A program made the position numbers and the translations under genes. 26,704 nucleotides of DNA from JAIOSM01 sp023143455. GTDB taxonomy: Bacteria > Desulfobacterota > Desulfobacteria > Desulfobacterales > Desulfobacteraceae. The notes under the pieces are model-generated. The model was not told the DNA's origin and ran no database searches. It saw nothing but the letters and a program-made list of their open reading frames with translations. The DNA lies in contig DAOVTW010000046.1 of assembly GCA_030632885.1 (NCBI GenBank), positions 1 to 26,704 of the forward strand. The letters run 5' to 3'. Shown here in pieces: positions 23,371 to 26,704 of the stretch (position 1 is its first letter; every line of letters begins with the position of its first letter).

Positions 23371-23775
23371 TTACACTGCCTCCTTGAAAATAATTCTTTT
23401 TAATTCAAGTATTGTTGCTAAAAATATACTTGCAACAACGACTGATAGTCCTGCTAACAATCCCAGAGGATTTACAATATGTCCTGCAATAAGCAAAAAA
23501 ATAACAAATCCGCTTATAGTGAATCTAATATAATATTTTATAAGAATACTGAATAATACTTGACGCCCTTTTTGAGCAACAATTTCAGGATTTTCAAATG
23601 ATTTGTTTAAAGTCCTTTTTAACAAATGAAAACTAGAACCCGCAATAAGAGCACCCAGTATAACTCCCAGAGTAAATTTAAAGGGAGTGGTTACCAAGCA
23701 TAAAAGAGTTAGAAAAACAAAAAGAAACAAGTTTGATTTGTTAACAAAATCAATTAATCTTTTTGTTGTTTCCAT
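23371..23775 (-). CDS. atpI: ATP synthase subunit I (AtpI)
   Basis: A 134-residue protein with four predicted transmembrane segments (about residues 13-30, 31-48, 70-95 and 97-118). It matches the subunit I family that precedes atpB in many operons and helps assemble the c-ring. Position between atpZ and atpB supports the assignment more than any single motif. It has no catalytic role. Confidence 0.8.
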   Translation of the reverse strand: METTKRLIDFVNKSNLFLFVFLTLLCLVTTPFKFTLGVILGALIAGSSFHLLKRTLNKSFENPEIVAQKGRQVLFSILIKYYIRFTISGFVIFLLIAGHIVNPLGLLAGLSVVVASIFLATILELKRIIFKEAV

Positions 23776-23786
23776 TATTTACACCT

Positions 23787-24005
23787 TTAAAGTTTCTTGG
23801 CTTTGTTCATTGCCCTAATAAGATTTCTAAACCCGGCTACAATTCCCATACCCAACCCGATTAATGTAAAAATCGGGTTAGTATCAAACTTTTTATCAAG
23901 CCAGACTCCTAAAAAAAGACCGATGAAAATTGCCAATGAAACCGAAAGACCAAGGCTACTATAATAGCCTAATTCTTTCATGTTGCTAAATCTTTCCTTC
24001 TTCAT
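23787..24005 (-). CDS. atpZ: AtpZ / AtpI-like small membrane protein
   Basis: A 72-residue protein with two transmembrane helices (about residues 14-35 and 42-62) and a basic C-terminus. It belongs to the AtpZ family, small proteins encoded at the head of F0 operons and linked with Mg2+ or Ca2+ supply to the ATP synthase. It is the first gene of the operon, 11 bp before atpI, with a ribosome binding site AAAGG 9 nt upstream. An internal Met at codon 9 is an alternative start. Confidence 0.8.
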   Translation of the reverse strand: MKKERFSNMKELGYYSSLGLSVSLAIFIGLFLGVWLDKKFDTNPIFTLIGLGMGIVAGFRNLIRAMNKAKKL

Positions 24006-24033
24006 ATTTCAGCCTTTTTTCTTACCTCAAAAG

Positions 24034-24062
24034 CAAATATCATATGGTTTTATTTAAGTCAA
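24034..24062 (-). promoter_or_regulatory. Promoter of the atp (F0) operon
   Basis: On the minus strand, TTGACT (24057-24062) and TATTTG (24034-24039) are separated by 17 bp, 28 bp upstream of the atpZ start. The -35 is one base from consensus and lies just past the selD stop codon, so the F0 genes can be expressed separately from selD. Confidence 0.55.
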
Positions 24063-24071
24063 TAAAAATGA

Positions 24072-25121
24072 TCATAATATTTCAAGCAATCCGCATTGAT
24101 CATTTTCATAAACTTCTCCTATGATCTCTGCATTAACACCTGCTTTCACTAATTTATCAAGGCAGATTTCAGCTTCAGTTTTATTAATGCTCGCTACAAG
24201 CCCTCCTGAAGTTTGAGGGTCAAATAAAATATCCTGAAACATCCTTTCAACGCTTGAGGCAACCGTTAAAGCAGATTGACAAAATGCTCTATTTTTATGA
24301 GCCCCGGCAGGAATCATACCCATCATGGCAAACTCTTCTACTCCTTCAATAACAGGCACCTTCTCTGAGAACAATACAATTTTCATTCTACTTGCCCTTG
24401 CCATCTCAAACAAGTGCCCTGCAAGCCCAAAACCTGTTATATCAGTGCATGCATTCACTTTATGTTCTTTGAAAATTTGAGCTGCATGACTATTTAACTG
24501 AGACATCACGTCTGCTGCTCTACTAGAAATATCATCATTGGCAAGTTTTGCCTTTATAGCGGTTGCAATAATACCAGTCCCCAAGGGTTTAGTCAAAATT
24601 AAGACGTCCTTTGCACGCAATCCTTTATTAGTCCAAACCTTATCAGGATGAACTATTCCAGTTACAGAAAGTCCATATTTAAACTCTTTATCATCAACAC
24701 TGTGACCGCCAACTAACACAGCTCCTGATTCATTGATTTTATCCAATCCCCCACTGAGCACTTCTCCTAAAACATCTTCATTGAGTTCATTGCAAGGAAA
24801 ACATACAATATTCATTGCAGTAATAGGAGTCCCTCCCGTGGCATATACATCACTTAAAGAATTGGCAGCGGCAATTTGCCCGAATTCATAGGGGGAATTT
24901 GTAACAGGAGTTAAAAAATCAAGGGTCTGGACCAATGCAATATCCGGTCCTAGTTTGAAAACACCAGCATCATCAGAAGTATCAATTCCCACTATCAGGT
25001 CAGGATGTTTTTTTATATCAAGTTTTCCTATAATTCGATCCAGCGTCCCTGGATCAAGTTTTGCAGCTCAACCCGAAGCTCTGACTTTATCAGTTAACAA
25101 AATTTTATTTTTTATACTCAT
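24072..25121 (-). CDS. selD: Selenophosphate synthase SelD, with selenocysteine at codon 18 (UGA)
   Basis: A 349-residue SelD, which makes selenophosphate from selenide and ATP, the selenium donor for selenocysteine and selenouridine. The active-site motif near the N-terminus reads SG-UGA-AAK (codons 16-21). The UGA at 25068-25070 occupies the position that is Cys or Sec in the family (Cys17 of E. coli, followed by the catalytic Lys), so it encodes selenocysteine. A SECIS-type hairpin follows 10 nt downstream. The remaining motifs are normal: GIDTSDDAGVFKLGPD, QTLDFLTPVTN, AANSLSDVYATGG, GGHSVDD and DITGFGLAGH. A call starting at the internal Met (24992) would lose the active site. The true ATG at 25121 has an AAGG site 9 nt upstream and follows pgeF by 19 bp. 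Confidence 0.95.
25035..25057 (-). promoter_or_regulatory. Bacterial SECIS element in selD
   Basis: On the minus strand, the hairpin TTGATCCAG - GGACG - CTGGATCGA lies within the coding region: 9 bp (seven Watson-Crick in the inner stem, then a T-G and a T-A pair) with a 5-nt apical loop starting GG. The loop begins 21 nt after the UGA codon. This fits the bacterial SECIS recognised by SelB (apical GG in a small loop about 16-37 nt downstream of UGA). Confidence 0.85.
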
Positions 25122-25140
25122 TAATTCTAACCTTAAATTT

Positions 25141-25905
25141 TTAAATAAGCCCAATTACACATGCAAATCTACCTGTAATTTTTTCTTTTCTATATGAAAA
25201 AAAAGTTTTTGAAAAACACTTTGTACAAATATTCATGTTCTCGATATTGTCTGCTCTAACACCTTTTTGCAAAAGCTGATAGAAACTTAATTCCCAAAAA
25301 TCAAAATTTAAGCTGTCCTTTTCTTTATATTTCCACACACTTTCAGGGAATTCTTTTCTATAATTAACAAATTCAGCGCAGCAAGGACCAAGAGAAGGGC
25401 TTATTCCGGCAACTATATTTTCAGGACTGGTTCCAAACTTCTTGCCCATTATATCCACACATTTGCCAATAATATTTTTAACACTCCCTCGCCATCCTGA
25501 GTGAACATTTGCAATAACATTATTTACAGGATCAAACATCATAACCGATTGACAATCAGCAACTTGAATAAATAAAAGTTTACCTTTGACATTAGTTATT
25601 ATTCCGTCTGCTTTATACAAAAATTTTTCAATCTTATTATTTTCCAGTACAATAATATTATCTTCATGCACCTGATCAATGAAAACAGGTGTGCTGTTCC
25701 TATCCAAGGCATTCATAATTCTGCTTCTATTTTCTGCAACACAAGCTTCTTTATCACCATTTGAAAAACTAACATTCAAAGAATCAAACGGTTGGTTACT
25801 TACTCCGCCCCTTCTTGTAAATACAGAATGAACAATTTGAGGAAATACTTTCAAATTTGTAAATTCTAGCTTTTCAGGATGTTTTATTTTTTTATTTACT
25901 ACCAT
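25141..25905 (-). CDS. pgeF: Purine nucleoside phosphorylase/laccase-domain protein PgeF (YfiH family)
   Basis: A 254-residue cytoplasmic protein of the PgeF/YfiH (multicopper polyphenol oxidase laccase-domain) family. Typical motifs are FTRRGGVSNQPFDSLN (near 29-44), QVHEDNI (near 78-84), VADCQSVMMFDPVNN and NVHSGWRGSVKNIIG, giving the conserved His-Cys-His zinc or copper site. Related enzymes remove O-acyl/UDP-MurNAc mis-edits of peptidoglycan precursors (PgeF in E. coli) or act as purine nucleoside phosphorylases; which applies here is unknown. I chose the ATG at 25905 over a TTG five codons upstream because GGAG sits 9 nt before it. The gene overlaps hldE2 by 14 bp and precedes selD. Confidence 0.88.
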   Translation of the reverse strand: MVVNKKIKHPEKLEFTNLKVFPQIVHSVFTRRGGVSNQPFDSLNVSFSNGDKEACVAENRSRIMNALDRNSTPVFIDQVHEDNIIVLENNKIEKFLYKADGIITNVKGKLLFIQVADCQSVMMFDPVNNVIANVHSGWRGSVKNIIGKCVDIMGKKFGTSPENIVAGISPSLGPCCAEFVNYRKEFPESVWKYKEKDSLNFDFWELSFYQLLQKGVRADNIENMNICTKCFSKTFFSYRKEKITGRFACVIGLI

Positions 25906-26392
25906 AAAAAAGAGCTCCAATCCTTTTAATTATAGTGGTAGTTGAAATGTCTTGTTCAAATTTAATTCTTTTTATAACACCGCCATGCAGCTTTACAAAA
26001 TCTGCGCCAATTATTTCATCTTCTTTCCAATCAGCACCTTTAACAAGAATGTCAGGACACACTTCTTTTATTAAACTTTCCGGATTTCCCTGATCAAATA
26101 TAACAATGTAATCAACACAGGAGAGAGCAGATAAAACAATTGCTCTTTGAGTTTGGTCAATAATGGGTCTATTTTCTCCTTTAATGAGTCTAATGGATTT
26201 ATCAGAGTCTAAACCTAATACAAGAAAATCACCAAAAGAACGCGCACGTTCTAAATAAACAACATGGCCTGCATGAAGTATATCAAAGCATCCATTGCTA
26301 AAAACTATTTTTTTGTTTCTATCTTTTTTTTCTTTAATAATAGCTTTTATTTCTTCAAAACTTACTATTTTTTCTTTATGCAGCAAATCCAT
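25892..26392 (-). CDS. ADP-heptose cytidylyl/adenylyltransferase domain protein (HldE2/RfaE2)
   Basis: A 166-residue nucleotidyltransferase matching the C-terminal half of E. coli HldE (RfaE), which transfers a nucleotide to D-glycero-beta-D-manno-heptose-1-phosphate for the LPS inner core. Key motifs are SNGCFDILHAGHVVYLERA (with HxGH = HAGH), the ribose-phosphate-binding segment GENRPIIDQTQRAIVLSAL and LVKGADWKEDEI. The kinase half (RfaE1) is not in the window, so this is the stand-alone bipartite form. An ATG at 26392 with family-typical N-terminus (VSFEEIKAIIKEKK) is preferred over a GTG 17 codons upstream. It overlaps pgeF by 14 bp; -10-like TATACT near 26463 is a possible promoter. Confidence 0.88.
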   Translation of the reverse strand: MDLLHKEKIVSFEEIKAIIKEKKDRNKKIVFSNGCFDILHAGHVVYLERARSFGDFLVLGLDSDKSIRLIKGENRPIIDQTQRAIVLSALSCVDYIVIFDQGNPESLIKEVCPDILVKGADWKEDEIIGADFVKLHGGVIKRIKFEQDISTTTIIKRIGALFYGSK

Positions 26393-26527
26393 AAAAATCA
26401 GTCCGTAATTAATCTTTTTATCCTTAAGTAAAATATATATCACAAATTAATTTTTTATCCAGTATAGTATTTAAATATCCTATTAAAAAATTGAGGTGCC
26501 GTTAAAAGAATATAAGAAAATTAAGCC

Positions 26528-26562
26528 AAAAAAAAACCCAACCAAGCAATAACCTGATCGGG
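26528..26562 (-). terminator. Terminator of the right-hand rRNA operon
   Basis: On the minus strand, CCCGATCAGG (26553-26562) pairs with CTTGGTTGGG (26537-26546) over 10 positions, including three G-U pairs, around a 6-nt loop, followed by nine T (26528-26536). It lies just after the 5S gene. The 85 bp beyond, to the hldE2 ATG, show no further gene. Confidence 0.88.
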
Positions 26563-26571
26563 CCTTTTATG

Positions 26572-26690
<119 letters not shown>

Positions 26691-26704
26691 TGTTCGTTTC
26701 AAAA

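Noticed and set aside
24072..24992. selD starting at the internal Met (24992)
   Set aside because: This start removes the active-site loop. The frame continues through a Sec UGA to an ATG at 25121 with a ribosome binding site and conserved sequence.

Overview
The window is a 26.7 kb AT-rich chromosomal segment, most likely from a sulfate-reducing-type Desulfobacterota (Deltaproteobacteria, probably Desulfobacterales). This placement rests on gene content and is inferred, not proven: an RpoH-type sigma factor, an F0 cluster atpZ-atpI-atpB-atpE separate from F1, a selenocysteine-containing SelD, an ADP-forming acetyl-CoA synthetase, and an outer-membrane lipoprotein and ADP-heptose gene repertoire typical of a Gram-negative. 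No phage, insertion sequence, CRISPR array or plasmid function is visible.

Both ends lie in rRNA genes on the minus strand. The left edge holds the 5' end of a 16S gene, with its promoter and a boxA-like element upstream. The right edge holds a 5S gene with its terminator. The window is therefore the unique segment between two rRNA operons that point the same way.

Layout, left to right. (1) 341-2950: comEA-like gene (-), metallo-beta-lactamase-fold hydrolase (+), mntP manganese exporter (+) and a small unassigned ORF. (2) 3036-3197: a complete tRNA-Arg(TCT) unit (-) with promoter and terminator. (3) 3309-9663: a plus-strand run of rpoH, a TPR lipoprotein, a LolB-like lipoprotein, an Mrp/ApbC Fe-S carrier, an HD-family dGTPase and a UPF0280 protein. 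(4) 9668-12024: hutC-hutH (-), overlapping by ATGA, under a promoter overlapped by a perfect HutC-type operator; hutH carries an in-frame UAG at codon 47. (5) 12080-14170: acetyl-CoA synthetase (ADP-forming) alpha and beta subunits (-). (6) 14297-20352: lapA-like, mutS, amiC, enoyl-CoA hydratase and a tandem-ACT protein (+). (7) 20347-22090: PilZ protein, a lysine-rich protein and a zinc-ribbon ParA-type ATPase (-). (8) 22247-24062: atpZ-atpI-atpB-atpE (-) with promoter and terminator. (9) 24072-26392: hldE2/rfaE2, pgeF and selD (-).

The most notable features are two genes that simple ORF calling truncates. In selD, a UGA at codon 18 is followed by a 9-bp SECIS-type hairpin with a GGACG loop, so SelD itself is a selenoprotein. 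In hutH, full homology continues on both sides of a UAG, which is either a nonsense mutation or a decoded UAG (pyrrolysine is the known precedent in some Desulfobacterota). The PilZ/lysine-rich/zinc-ribbon ParA operon is the best candidate here for an incompletely described cell-organisation module. The c subunit carries most of the Na+-coordinating residues of Na+-type ATP synthases.
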